Shown piece by piece: positions 33,562 to 42,508 of a stretch of 63,614 nt of DNA; position 1 is the stretch's first letter; the number at the start of each line of letters is the position of its first letter. The translations under genes and the position numbers were made by a program. Under the pieces are notes generated by a model that did no database searches, was not told the origin of the DNA, and was given only the letters and a program-made list of their open reading frames with translations. Source of the stretch: Gammaproteobacteria bacterium (lineage in GTDB: Bacteria > Pseudomonadota > Gammaproteobacteria > Pseudomonadales > Azotimanducaceae). The DNA lies in contig VXYL01000002.1 in the NCBI GenBank assembly GCA_009846005.1, forward strand, positions 1 through 63,614. Reading direction: 5' to 3'.

Positions 33562-34527
33562 CTACATCGGCACCATCAGCCGTCGCCAGAACGCCATCAT
33601 GTCGTCGTGGAACTGCTGGGCGAAGTCCGCCTCGGTGCCGATGCGTACACCCCGTCGTGCGTAGCCCGCCTTCAGGGCGTAGATCATCGTCTCGCGTTCG
33701 CTCAAGTTCGGATCCGCAACACCCGTCGCCGGATGGATCGCCGCGCCGTCGTCGCGCAGGTAGACCGTCGGCGCACCCGGCGCCACGACCCCATCCTCGA
33801 TGAGTTCAATGGGCGTATCCCGGTCGAAGCTGTGATGCGCACCCGGAAACAACCGGAAGCTGGCTTCGCATCCGACGAGCCTCATCGCATGCACATGGGC
33901 CTGGACCTGCTGGGGCAGGCACCACTCGTCCCGGTCGCCGATGACCGCACGGACGACGGTCTCTCCCACATCCGGTCGTTCGAACTGCTGGCCGCACCAG
34001 GGATAGGCGGCGTAGACCGCGTGCAGCGACACGCCGCCCGTGTCGATCAGCTTCGCCATGGAGGCGGCCGACAACACCGCCGAGCCGCCGCGGCTGTGCC
34101 CCTGGGCACCGATCCGCGTTGGATCGATGTATTCCCGATCGTGAAGCAGGGTAGCGGTCGCGAGGACGTCCCATGCGCTGGCGGCAAAGGAGTACTGCGC
34201 TTGGTTCGCCACGGTGGATGTCACGCCCCGCCCGCCGAACGGATCGACGACGCAGGCGGCGATGCCCGCGTCGGTCAGCAGTTCCGCCTTGAAGACATGC
34301 GAAGGCGCCACGCCCAAGCTGCCTGGGACGACGATCACCACGGGCCACGGGCCCTCGCCGGGCGGAGCGAACACAACACCGCGGATCTCCGCCGCCTCCA
34401 TTTGCCCCGATTCGGTTATCGCCTGGTAGAAGCCCGTCGGGTTCGCGGTCGGCACGGCCACGCGTTCGCCGGCAACGCCGTTGCCAAGCACGATCTCTTC
34501 GTCGGCAAATGCCACTGGTTTCTCCAT
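33562..34527 (-). CDS. Dienelactone-hydrolase-like alpha/beta hydrolase
   Basis: A 321-aa hydrolase. ATG 34527 (MEKPVAFADEE) is taken as start over an upstream TTG. It has a nucleophile elbow QGHSRGGSAV, an acid in IGDRDEWCLPQQ and a His in FPGAHHSFDRD, all in order for the dienelactone hydrolase family. The LFPGAHHSFD phrase is typical. The substrate is unknown. It is 54 bases upstream of the thiolase-like gene in the same direction and may be part of that acyl-CoA operon. Confidence 0.83.
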   Translation of the reverse strand: MEKPVAFADEEIVLGNGVAGERVAVPTANPTGFYQAITESGQMEAAEIRGVVFAPPGEGPWPVVIVVPGSLGVAPSHVFKAELLTDAGIAACVVDPFGGRGVTSTVANQAQYSFAASAWDVLATATLLHDREYIDPTRIGAQGHSRGGSAVLSAASMAKLIDTGGVSLHAVYAAYPWCGQQFERPDVGETVVRAVIGDRDEWCLPQQVQAHVHAMRLVGCEASFRLFPGAHHSFDRDTPIELIEDGVVAPGAPTVYLRDDGAAIHPATGVADPNLSERETMIYALKAGYARRGVRIGTEADFAQQFHDDMMAFWRRLMVPM

Positions 34528-34651
34528 CGAGGCAGGGCACAACCCTCACCGCCGGGTCGTGTTGCAGCTGGCGGTATTGATCCGTTGAGCCGCGTTACCG
34601 GCCCAGCTTTTTCCGTTCCGATCCCGTTTGGCCCGTTCCCCGTTCTCCAGA

Positions 34652-35092
34652 TCAGCCGTGTGGCGCACCGCAGCGCCGCCGACACGCGCCGGTCCCCATG
34701 ACCGTGCGCATAACCAGCGCCGAGGGGATGTTGGGGCTTTGCGGATTGACCGTCACTTGCTCGAGGCGCGGATTCAGGACCAAGTCCATGTCCTCCAACG
34801 GAATCGAACCCAAAAGCACGCTATCGCCCAACACGAACGCGCCGACGAAACACGAGCGGTTCTCGAATCGCACTTGAACCGGGCCCACGTACGGCACCAG
34901 CGTGACCTTGCCATCGGCGGTCGTCACCTCGCGGCGTTCCAATTCCTCAAGCTCCAGCTGGAGGGCGATATGCGCCGGAATGCATAGGTTGACGGTGCCG
35001 GTGTCGACCAACGCACGCACTACCATGGGTGCCAGCGCATCGTTGCGGTGACGCGGGTTGGAGAGGGTCACTTCGGCGTAGATCATGCCCAT
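34652..35092 (-). CDS. Retropepsin-like aspartyl protease family protein (clan AA)
   Basis: A 146-aa protein. ALVDTGTVNLCIP holds the D-T-G active-site triad, and FVGAFVLGDSVLLGSIPLEDMDLVLNP matches the second half of a clan AA monomer. Bacterial relatives are stand-alone soluble proteins that dimerise to form one active site; substrate unknown. ATG 35092 (MGMIYAEV) is the chosen start, with a second Met two codons later. The longer upstream frame (to 35203) is arginine-rich and unlikely. Confidence 0.8.
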   Translation of the reverse strand: MGMIYAEVTLSNPRHRNDALAPMVVRALVDTGTVNLCIPAHIALQLELEELERREVTTADGKVTLVPYVGPVQVRFENRSCFVGAFVLGDSVLLGSIPLEDMDLVLNPRLEQVTVNPQSPNIPSALVMRTVMGTGACRRRCGAPHG

Positions 35093-35288
35093 CGTCAGAT
35101 ACCGTCTCGTCTCGGGAGCAACGGTATCACGATGTCGCCGCCACGCACCAAGCGAAGCCTTATCCAACAGGAGATGGGTCTCAAGCGGAGCCTCCGAGAT
35201 CATCGGAAGAGGACCACTTTGGGGCAGGACCTAGCGAACGCCAGTTTCGTGGTTCAATTGGCGGCGTGTTCCCCGTCGCGAGTAAGAC

Positions 35289-36125
35289 ATGCCCATCAAC
35301 CCAGACGCCGTCGGCGAGACCGGCGGGCCGGTTTCGCGTTCCTGGACCTCGAAGGACGCCCTGCTGTACGCCGTCGGCATCGGTGGCGGTACCGACGAAC
35401 TGCCGTTCACCACCGAGAACACCCACGGCGTCGCGCAGCGCGTCTTCCCGACCTTCGCGGTCATCATCGGGGGCGGCGGATCGCCGATGAACAAGGTGGG
35501 GAGCTTCAACCCCGCCCTGATGGTGCACGGCGAACAAGGCATCGAACTGTTGGACGAGATCCCCCCGGACGGCGAGGTCGAAAGCCGCGGACGGATCGCC
35601 GGCATCTGGGACAAGGGCAGCGCCGCCGTGCTCGAGTTCGAGTCCGAGTCCGTGAACAGGGCGACCGGCAAGCCGCTGCTCCGGACCCGTTCGATGCTGT
35701 TCTGCCGCGGCGAAGGCGGCTGGGGCGGCGACCGGGGGCCGTCGGAACGGCTGCAATACCCGGACGCCGAGCCAACCCACCAGGTCACCTACAAGACCCG
35801 CGAGGACCAGGCGCTGACATACCGCCTCTCCGGCGACCGCAATCCGTTGCATTCAGATCCGTCGTTCGCGGCCCGGGGCGGCTTCGAGAAACCCATCCTG
35901 CACGGCCTGTGTACCTACGGCTTCACGGGGCGGGCGCTGTTGCACAGCCTGTGCGGGGGCGATCCCTCGCGGTTCCGGTCCATGAACGGGCGTTTCTCGA
36001 GGCCCGTAATCCCCGGTGACACCCTGACCGTGTCGATGTGGGCCGACGGCAACCGGGCGTTGTTCCGCACCACCAACCAGGATGGCGACGTGGTGATTGA
36101 TCAAGGTTTGTGCACGTTCCAGTGA
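35289..36125 (+). CDS. MaoC-type enoyl-CoA hydratase 2
   Basis: A 278-aa double hot-dog hydratase. The second half has the complete hydratase-2 motif starting at Tyr178: YRLSGDRNPLHSDP, with the catalytic Asp and His. The first half (residues ~1-140) is the degenerate partner domain seen in MFE-2-type hydratases. It adds water to a trans-2-enoyl-CoA. It is divergent from the aspartyl protease gene with about 200 bases between, and is followed by a separate membrane-protein pair. Confidence 0.92.
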   Translation: MPINPDAVGETGGPVSRSWTSKDALLYAVGIGGGTDELPFTTENTHGVAQRVFPTFAVIIGGGGSPMNKVGSFNPALMVHGEQGIELLDEIPPDGEVESRGRIAGIWDKGSAAVLEFESESVNRATGKPLLRTRSMLFCRGEGGWGGDRGPSERLQYPDAEPTHQVTYKTREDQALTYRLSGDRNPLHSDPSFAARGGFEKPILHGLCTYGFTGRALLHSLCGGDPSRFRSMNGRFSRPVIPGDTLTVSMWADGNRALFRTTNQDGDVVIDQGLCTFQ

Positions 36126-36194
36126 ACGTCGCCCAACGCCACACAGGCGAGGGCTCGGCTATGATTCGGGAACGAACCTAGTCGGGACTGGCCA

Positions 36195-36734
36195 GTGAAC
36201 CTGAACTCGCAGCACAAGACCCTCATCGGCGTGGCGGTCGCATTGACCGCCCTGTGCGTCGTGGCGCGCTTGCTCCCACACCCACCCAACTTCGCACCGG
36301 CGACCGCCGTCGCCATGTTCGGCTGCGTGTTCTTCTCGCGGCGTTGGCATGCCGGTGCCGTGGTCGTCTTGGGGATGATCGTCAGCGACTGGTTCATCGG
36401 CTTCTACGACACCGGGGTCATGCTGACCGTCTACGCGTCCCTGTTGATGCCACTCGTTGCCCAACGCTTCTTGGGCAAGTCCAACGCCGTCCGTCTCGGC
36501 ACGGTGGCCGTGGTCTCGGGGGTCGGTTTCTATCTCACGACGAACGCCGCGGTATGGTTCTTCACGAACGCATACCCCCCAACCCTCGACGGTCTCGCGG
36601 CCAGCTACCTCGCCGGCCTTCCGTTCCTGAAGTGGACGCTGCTCGGAAACGTCTTCTATACGGCGGTCCTGTTCGGTACCTATGGAATTGTCCGCCGCAG
36701 CGTCGCGGGAATCGCCCAGCCCGCCCGTGCGTGA
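36195..36734 (+). CDS. DUF6580-like integral membrane protein
   Basis: A 179-aa membrane protein with five to six hydrophobic segments. The phrase PHPPNFAPATAVAMFGCVFF and VSDWFIGFYD resemble the DUF6580 family, putative small transport proteins of the S-component type. GTG 36195 is the likely start. The end overlaps the start of the next gene by 8 bases, which encodes a secreted DUF4430-like protein. The pairing resembles ECF-type uptake modules, where a membrane S component goes with a ligand-binding protein. Confidence 0.75.
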   Translation: MNLNSQHKTLIGVAVALTALCVVARLLPHPPNFAPATAVAMFGCVFFSRRWHAGAVVVLGMIVSDWFIGFYDTGVMLTVYASLLMPLVAQRFLGKSNAVRLGTVAVVSGVGFYLTTNAAVWFFTNAYPPTLDGLAASYLAGLPFLKWTLLGNVFYTAVLFGTYGIVRRSVAGIAQPARA

Positions 36735-37137
36735 CCAGGCCGGCCGCCGGCGTGTCTGGACTCTCGTCCATGCCACTTGCCTGCTACTGGCGTTCTCCGC
36801 ATTCGCCGAAGAAGCACTGCAGGTCGCCGTTCATCTTGAGATTCGCGATGAGTTGACCGGCAGCGACCTCGAGGTCTCGATCCGCCGCAACGCTTCGGTC
36901 GGCACCAAGGGCATCGACTTCATGGACGAAGTCGTCGACATGGAATCCCGCCGCTATCCCGGCGTGGGGGTTTTCGTCACGAGCCTGTGCGGTGTCGAGG
37001 CACCCAACGGCGCATTCTGGGCACTCTCGATCGACGGCGAGCGCGCCGAGAAGGGAATCAGCGAGCTTAGTATCGAGCGACCGGTCCGGATCGGTTGGGA
37101 CTTGGTGAAGATGGATTCCGAGGAGCGACGGCCATAA
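36727..37137 (+). CDS. Secreted DUF4430-like (transcobalamin C-terminal-like) protein
   Basis: A 136-aa protein starting at GTG 36727 inside the end of the membrane-protein gene. Residues ~10-30 are a signal peptide (VWTLVHATCLLLAFSAFAEE). The mature part ends GVEAPNGAFWALSIDGERAEKG..., the trademark of the transcobalamin-like C-terminal domain found in DUF4430. It is probably a periplasmic or outer-face ligand-binding protein working with the membrane protein upstream. Ligand not shown. Confidence 0.8.
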   Translation: MRDQAGRRRVWTLVHATCLLLAFSAFAEEALQVAVHLEIRDELTGSDLEVSIRRNASVGTKGIDFMDEVVDMESRRYPGVGVFVTSLCGVEAPNGAFWALSIDGERAEKGISELSIERPVRIGWDLVKMDSEERRP

Positions 37138-37387
37138 GAACCACACTGACCATCGACGACGATGTCGCCGCGAAGCTGCGCGATGAGATGGCGAAATCGC
37201 GACGCAGCCTGGCAGCCTGAAGGAAGTCGTGAATGCGGCCCTCCGTCGTGGCCTCAACGCGTCTAGCGACGAAGGTCTCGCGACTCCCTTTACCGTGACA
37301 GCTCGTCCCATGGGTTTGCGGCGCGGGTTCGACCTCCACGACATCGGCGGCTTGCTTGAATCCCTGGACGGTGTCGCAAGGCGGTGA
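37134..37387 (+). pseudogene. VapB-type antitoxin gene, frameshifted
   Basis: A ribbon-helix-helix antitoxin broken by a tandem duplication. Frame 1 reads RTTLTIDDDVAAKLRDEMAKSRRSLAA then TGA; the next frame continues KEVVNAALRRGLNASSDEG to a stop at 37387. Removing one copy of the 8-base GCAGCCTG repeat rejoins them exactly into SRRSLKEVVNAALRRGL, a normal VapB. The first codon is ATA (37134), 8 bases after AGGAG, where ATG is expected. The continuation ends in a GTGA overlap with the toxin remnant. Confidence 0.85.
37204..37219. repeat. 8-bp tandem duplication causing frameshift
   Basis: GCAGCCTG occurs twice in direct succession (37204-37211 and 37212-37219) inside the antitoxin. One copy restores the reading frame; two shift it. 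It is a typical slippage-type lesion. Confidence 0.9.
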
Positions 37388-37500
37388 TACTCGCCGACGC
37401 CAATCCGATACTCTCCGCTTGCGGCGGTGCCACGATCGCTACCACCGACCGGGATTTCATGCGATTCTCGGGATTGAAGATCGTCAAGGCGGATTCATGA
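37384..37500 (+). pseudogene. VapC-type PIN toxin remnant, core deleted
   Basis: A 38-codon open frame that joins the two ends of a PIN toxin: MILADANPILSA (normal N terminus with the first Asp) followed at once by GATIATTDRDFMRFSGLKIVKADS (normal C terminus). About 80-100 residues of the core, including the middle acidic residues, are missing, in frame. It cannot be a working nuclease. Its stop overlaps the ATG of the downstream D-aminoacylase (ATGA). Confidence 0.85.
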
Positions 37501-39158
37501 GCCACGACCTAGTCATTCGCGACGGCCAAATCGTCGACGGCACGGGCACCGCGCCGTTTGCCGCGGATGTCGCCATCGACGGCGACACCATCACCGCCAT
37601 CGGCAAGGTGGACGGTCGCGGCAAGGAGGAGATTCGTGCCCACGGGCTCGCGGTGACGCCCGGGTTCATCGATCTGCACACCCACCTCGATGCGCAGATC
37701 GGCTGGGATCCGATGCTGACGCCCATCTCCTGGCACGGCGTTACTACCGCCCTGCTCGGCAACTGCGGCGTGACCTTCGCGCCGTGCAAGCCCACCGACC
37801 GGCAGTTCCTCGCCGAGATGATGGAGACCGTTGAGGACATTCCACGGGAAGCCATCCTGTCCGGGCTGCCGTGGAACTGGGAGACCTACGGCGAGTATCT
37901 GGACGCCTTGGAATCGATGCACCCCGCGATCAACGTCACCGGCATGGTCGGCCACGGCGCGGTGCGGTTCTACGTCATGGGCCACCGGGGCATCGACGAG
38001 AATCCGACAGCCGAGGAGATTGCCGAGATCGCCAAGGTCGCCGGCCAGTCGGTGAAGGACGGCGCCATCGGGTTCTCCACCAACCGATTGCCAGGGCACC
38101 GGTTGCCGGACGGACGGTCGATCCCAGGAACCTTTGCCGAAGCGGCGGAGCTCGAAGCCATCGCCCAGGCGGTTGGCAGCCACAACGGCTTGATGCAGAA
38201 CGTTCCCTGGTACGCCCCGAACGCCATCAAGAAGGATCTTGACCTGCTTGGCCGGCAGGCCAGTGCGGGCGGCGGTCGCGTCCTGTTCAGTGTCGTGGAG
38301 ACCGAGACCTTCCGCTTCGACGACCCGCACCAGATCGTCGAGGATCTGCGTGCCGGAGGCGCCCAGATCTACGGAGTGACCGTACCCCGGCCGGGTGGCT
38401 TCGTCTCGACGCTCAAGACGAACATCCTGTTCCCGGCATGGGCCAAGCTGCGCGGGATGGACATCGACGAACGCCTCGACGCGATCCGCGACGAGGCGTT
38501 CCGCGCCGAACTGATCGAGGCGGCAAAAGCCGATCCGTCGAGCATCCCCTTCGCCCAGGGCCTGCGCTGGATGGGCAACGGCGAGCGGCCGGTCTACACC
38601 AAGCCGGCGGGAGACAATCTCAGTGCATTGGCGGAAGCCGCCGGCGAACACCCTGCGGAGACCTGGCTCCGACTAACGCTCGACAGCAACGGTGGCGCTG
38701 TATTCCATCGCCCGTTCTTCAACATGAAGTTCGACGCCGTGGAGTCGCTCATGCAACGCGACTGGGTGGTGCCGGGTCTCGGTGATGCGGGGGCACATGT
38801 GTCCCAGATCATGGACTCCGGCTGGCCGTCGTTCCTGCTCAGCCACTGGGTGCGCGACCAGGGCAAGGTGTCGCTCGCGGAGGCGATTCGGCGCATGACC
38901 AGTGCCGCGGCACGGGTTCTAGACTTGAAGGACCGGGGTACACTGGCAACTGGCATGAAGGCCGACATCAACGTGATCGACCCGGACCGGGTCGAAGAAC
39001 GCCAACCCACCGTGGTGCGGGACTTCCCGCATGGCAAGAGCCGGCTCATCCAACGCGCCGCCGGCTACGCGGCGACGCTGGTCAATGGGCGGGTGATCCT
39101 CCAGGACGACGAGCACACGGGCAGACGTCCAGGGCGAGTGCTACGCAGCGCACCGTAG
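37497..39158 (+). CDS. N-acyl-D-amino-acid deacylase family amidohydrolase
   Basis: A 553-aa zinc amidohydrolase. ATG 37497 (MSHDLVIRDGQIVDGTG) is the proper family start, though the frame is open upstream through the toxin remnant. Metal-binding HTHLD is at 61-65 (FIDLHTHLDAQIGWDP), followed by LLGNCGVTFAPC. The later GLGDAGAHVSQIMD region carries the general acid/base Asp. It would cleave N-acyl-D-amino acids or related amides. The stop TAG (39156-39158) is inside repeat copy C. Confidence 0.9.
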   Translation: MSHDLVIRDGQIVDGTGTAPFAADVAIDGDTITAIGKVDGRGKEEIRAHGLAVTPGFIDLHTHLDAQIGWDPMLTPISWHGVTTALLGNCGVTFAPCKPTDRQFLAEMMETVEDIPREAILSGLPWNWETYGEYLDALESMHPAINVTGMVGHGAVRFYVMGHRGIDENPTAEEIAEIAKVAGQSVKDGAIGFSTNRLPGHRLPDGRSIPGTFAEAAELEAIAQAVGSHNGLMQNVPWYAPNAIKKDLDLLGRQASAGGGRVLFSVVETETFRFDDPHQIVEDLRAGGAQIYGVTVPRPGGFVSTLKTNILFPAWAKLRGMDIDERLDAIRDEAFRAELIEAAKADPSSIPFAQGLRWMGNGERPVYTKPAGDNLSALAEAAGEHPAETWLRLTLDSNGGAVFHRPFFNMKFDAVESLMQRDWVVPGLGDAGAHVSQIMDSGWPSFLLSHWVRDQGKVSLAEAIRRMTSAAARVLDLKDRGTLATGMKADINVIDPDRVEERQPTVVRDFPHGKSRLIQRAAGYAATLVNGRVILQDDEHTGRRPGRVLRSAP

Positions 39159-39272
39159 GGGACGGGCTTGTCCCGTCCCGTTGCCAACGGCACGGGCGAC
39201 CACAAGGGTCGCCCCTACGGGACCATGCGAATCAACGGGTTGCGGATTGGTTCCATGCGAGGGGATGGGCCA
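39153..39272. repeat. Dispersed palindromic repeat, copy C (full unit plus flank)
   Basis: Full bipartite unit at 39153-39221: CCGTAGGGGACGGGCTTGTC..., short spacer, then GGGCGACCACAAGGGTCGCC and CCTACGGG. The next 50 bases (ATCAACGGGTTGCGGATTGG, TTCCATG, GGGCC) are matched beside copy D, so the repeat is longer than the hairpins. It supplies the stop of the D-aminoacylase gene. Confidence 0.8.
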
Positions 39273-39316
39273 AGGAGTCTGCGCTTTGCCAGACCGCAGC
39301 TCGCGCCCTGCGGAGC

Positions 39317-42300
39317 CTAGATTTCCCAATCCATTGCAAAGAATAGGACGCGCCCCCGAGCATCCCAGCGTGAGGCGTCGTAGGGCATCCGGAACGATAT
39401 CGTTGGCGAACGTGCATCGAAGACGTTGCGACCGCCCACGCGTAGGCGCAGACCGATGTCGAATCGATAGGTCAGGGCAACATCAATCGTCGTCAACGGT
39501 TCGACCTTCAACGGCGGCAACCGTCCCGCGTTTCCGACGTTGTTGTTCAAGTAGGCTGGCGTATGGTGCGCAAACAGGTCCGTCCGCCACCTGTCCAATC
39601 GCCAGCTCGCCGATCCGATCAGCTTGTATTCGTTGCTGCCCGAGATCGTGCCGAGTTGCGAGACTTGCTTGGATTCGGGCGTGGCGCGGAATGATTCCTC
39701 CAGCACTCGCAGGTAGCTGAGCGTCGCAAGGAAACTCCCGATCCCGGTGTCGAACGAGTATTCCAACTCTACACTCGCGATCTCATTGATTTTTTCGGCG
39801 AGGTTAAGATACACGCTGTTTAGGTTCGTTATCTTGCCATCGGCGTCGCGCTCGGCAATCTCGGGAATCTTGAACGCCACTTCCGGGAATGTGTAGAACA
39901 GATTGAAAGAATGCTCGATCTTGTTGGCGAATTCGATCCGAGACCAGTCCAGCGCCAAGCGGAAACCAGGGAACGACGTCGGCGACCAAGCTAGCCCTAA
40001 GGAGTAGTTGTCGGACAATTCCGATTTCAAGTCGGGGTTGGCGTATTGAGTCGTGACAGGTAGCGGCTGCCAACCGGTGTTGCCGTCCGGGCTATACGGA
40101 TCTCTCAGATACCACTCGGCGCGTTCGGTGTCTCTGCGGTCGAACTGCTCGGTGAACACAGGTGGACGGAACGACTCCGACCAGGCCACCCGCAGCGACA
40201 GTCTGTCCGTGGGCTGATATCGCAACGCCACTCTTGGGCTTGTGTTGCTTCTCTTATTCTGTATGACGATGGGGTCGCCCTCCCAATGGTAGATTGCGGC
40301 GGGGTAAGGGACCCATCCCGTACCGGGAACGTAGTAGCTCCGAGACCCCACCTCCCGGACTAGGTTTTCGCCGCCATGTGCGCCGTCGGTTTCATACGAG
40401 TCGTATCGCGCCTGGAGGCTCAACAGGAGCGAATGGACCCAAGGCCGGGAGTTGGCCGGTCCGACGATCGGGAGCGAGACCTCGGCGAAGTACGCGCGAA
40501 CCTTCTCGCGGGGCGAGGCTCCAACACGACCGGCAAGGCCCCCCGATAAAACCGTTCGGCCGTCTTCCCCCAGAGTTTCGGTGAAGTAGCTGTATCCGTC
40601 TATGCGTATCTGGGCACCCACCGCGTAGCGTGCTTCTCCCCCCCACAAACGGAACAACCGCCCTCGCAATCTCGGTTCATAGCTTGTCGTTTCACTTGCG
40701 CCGTGCCTCGTGCCGAAGGCGTTCTTCAGTAACTCGGGAAACGCGGGGCCCTGGGCGGAGCCATTGCCGAACAGGTTGAGCGCAACATTGGGATCGGAAC
40801 TTTCCAAAGCCGCGTAGAGCCTTTCGTGGGTCGGGTCGGCTTCAAGTCGCCGCCATGTCGGTTCGAAATACTGTCCGAACCGCTCGGACTCCGAGTGCGT
40901 CACATTGAACAGGAGGGTATGGTCGTCGTTCATCTCCCACGCGAAACCGGCGTTGTAATTGCGCTGCTCGCTTCGAGCGCGCACGTGGGCGCGAGGGATC
41001 ACGCCGGCTTCGACTTCCCGAACGGGCCAGTAGGAAACCACTACCGGTTCGCCGAAGGGGTTGTGTGCGTTGCTCGCCGGAATGAGGAAGCCGTCCATTT
41101 TGGTTGGCTCTTCCCGATAGGACTGATGATCCGAATACAGCACATCGGCGTAGACACTTAGGCGTTCGCTTAAGTCTTGCTCCAAATGGAGGTTGAAGGA
41201 GATGTTGGTGGAGTCCTCGCCGTTCTTGGGAATGATGTGATCCGCCGGGACGATCTCCGTCGTGAAGTCGTCAACCGTCGCGCCGACGCCGTCGTGGTCC
41301 GATGGCAACTGCCATCTGGGGCTTCCCCATGCACAGCCGGGAAATGGCGGGTAGCCGTTGTACCGGCAAACGATGCCTGGCTGAGCCGCCTCGAAAACTG
41401 AACGCACGTCGTAGTCGGGACCGAATTGATCGCGGTAGTCGTAGGAAGTCCAGCCGGTCTTGGCGTTGGTAATGGGCGTTGACGTGGTGCGTGACAAGGC
41501 GAGCGTCCCGCTACCGCGGTTCCAGCCATAGCCGCCCGTCAGGTTGAGGCTGCTTGCGTGTGCGTCGGTGGAGCTGTATTCCTTGCGCCCCTTGATGGAT
41601 ACGCCGGCGTAGTGCTTGCGGGTTATGAAGTTCACTACACCCCCGATGGCGTCGGCGCCGTACACAGCCGAGGCCCCGTCCAGCTGAATGTCCACCCGCT
41701 CGATGGCAGCCAGCGGTATGTTGAGAAGATTGGCGAAACCCTCCACCTCGCCAGCCTGACCGGCCACACGCCGGCCATCGATCAGAACCAGGGTATTCGC
41801 CGAGCCCATGGCCCGCAGGTTGACCGTTGAGAGGCCGAAACCGTCGATGATGGAATGGCTTTGGTCGGCATCCACCGCCCCCACGGGCGTGGCCGTGGTG
41901 TTGTTCTGAGTCGTGATGGACGGAAACGTCCAAGGCAGTGTGCGAAACAGGTCCTCCAGACTCGATACGCCGCGGGCGGCGATGTCTTCAGCGGACAGGC
42001 TGAGAACCCGCGCAGTCGGATCCCCTCCTTCCAACCGCGACCCGGTCACGACTACCACTTCGACCTCCCTCGGCTGCTCTTTCTGTCCACTCTGCCCACC
42101 CTGTTCACCGCCGGGTTCCGCCGGGACCGCGGCATCCGCCTCCGACACGCCCACCGGCCGAACGAGCACCACGTTCGCCGATGCGTATGCGAAGGTCAGG
42201 CCCGTGCCCGACAGCAACGCGGCCAAAGCGTCTTCGAATCGATACTCGCCCTTCAGGCCTTCGACCTCGACCCCTTCGCCCGTCTCCCCGTCAATCATGA

Positions 42301-42478
42301 TGTGTACGCCCGAAGTCTCGGCCAGGGCAACCAATGCGGATCCGACGTCCTGCCGCGTGACATCAAGCGTCAGCAGGTCGTCGGACTCCGCCGATGCGGC
42401 GATCGCCGCGAACAGGAACATGGCCGACACCACCGCCCGGCGCATCCCCGTACCGGGCATCTGCAGATTGCTGTTCAT
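39317..42478 (-). CDS. TonB-dependent receptor with N-terminal STN signalling domain
   Basis: A 1053-aa outer-membrane receptor. A signal peptide (VVSAMFLFAAIAASA) is followed by an STN domain (residues ~33-110, LLTLDVTRQDVGSALVALAE...), a Gly/Gln/Glu-rich linker, TonB-box-like VEVVVVTGSR, a plug (DGRRVAGQAGEVEGF; GASAVYGADAIGGVVNF) and a long beta-barrel. Such receptors signal ligand binding across the envelope to a FecR-type protein. Its gene is the last of a sigma-FecR-receptor operon and begins 30 bases after FecR. The ligand is unknown. Confidence 0.93.
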   Translation of the reverse strand: MNSNLQMPGTGMRRAVVSAMFLFAAIAASAESDDLLTLDVTRQDVGSALVALAETSGVHIMIDGETGEGVEVEGLKGEYRFEDALAALLSGTGLTFAYASANVVLVRPVGVSEADAAVPAEPGGEQGGQSGQKEQPREVEVVVVTGSRLEGGDPTARVLSLSAEDIAARGVSSLEDLFRTLPWTFPSITTQNNTTATPVGAVDADQSHSIIDGFGLSTVNLRAMGSANTLVLIDGRRVAGQAGEVEGFANLLNIPLAAIERVDIQLDGASAVYGADAIGGVVNFITRKHYAGVSIKGRKEYSSTDAHASSLNLTGGYGWNRGSGTLALSRTTSTPITNAKTGWTSYDYRDQFGPDYDVRSVFEAAQPGIVCRYNGYPPFPGCAWGSPRWQLPSDHDGVGATVDDFTTEIVPADHIIPKNGEDSTNISFNLHLEQDLSERLSVYADVLYSDHQSYREEPTKMDGFLIPASNAHNPFGEPVVVSYWPVREVEAGVIPRAHVRARSEQRNYNAGFAWEMNDDHTLLFNVTHSESERFGQYFEPTWRRLEADPTHERLYAALESSDPNVALNLFGNGSAQGPAFPELLKNAFGTRHGASETTSYEPRLRGRLFRLWGGEARYAVGAQIRIDGYSYFTETLGEDGRTVLSGGLAGRVGASPREKVRAYFAEVSLPIVGPANSRPWVHSLLLSLQARYDSYETDGAHGGENLVREVGSRSYYVPGTGWVPYPAAIYHWEGDPIVIQNKRSNTSPRVALRYQPTDRLSLRVAWSESFRPPVFTEQFDRRDTERAEWYLRDPYSPDGNTGWQPLPVTTQYANPDLKSELSDNYSLGLAWSPTSFPGFRLALDWSRIEFANKIEHSFNLFYTFPEVAFKIPEIAERDADGKITNLNSVYLNLAEKINEIASVELEYSFDTGIGSFLATLSYLRVLEESFRATPESKQVSQLGTISGSNEYKLIGSASWRLDRWRTDLFAHHTPAYLNNNVGNAGRLPPLKVEPLTTIDVALTYRFDIGLRLRVGGRNVFDARSPTISFRMPYDASRWDARGRVLFFAMDWEI

Positions 42479-42508
42479 GGTCGACCCTCCAGAGGTCTTG
42501 TTCCTGTT

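Noticed and set aside
37356-37496. Longer N terminus for the D-aminoacylase
   Set aside because: The in-frame extension runs through the toxin remnant in a non-homologous phase; ATG 37497 gives the standard family start.
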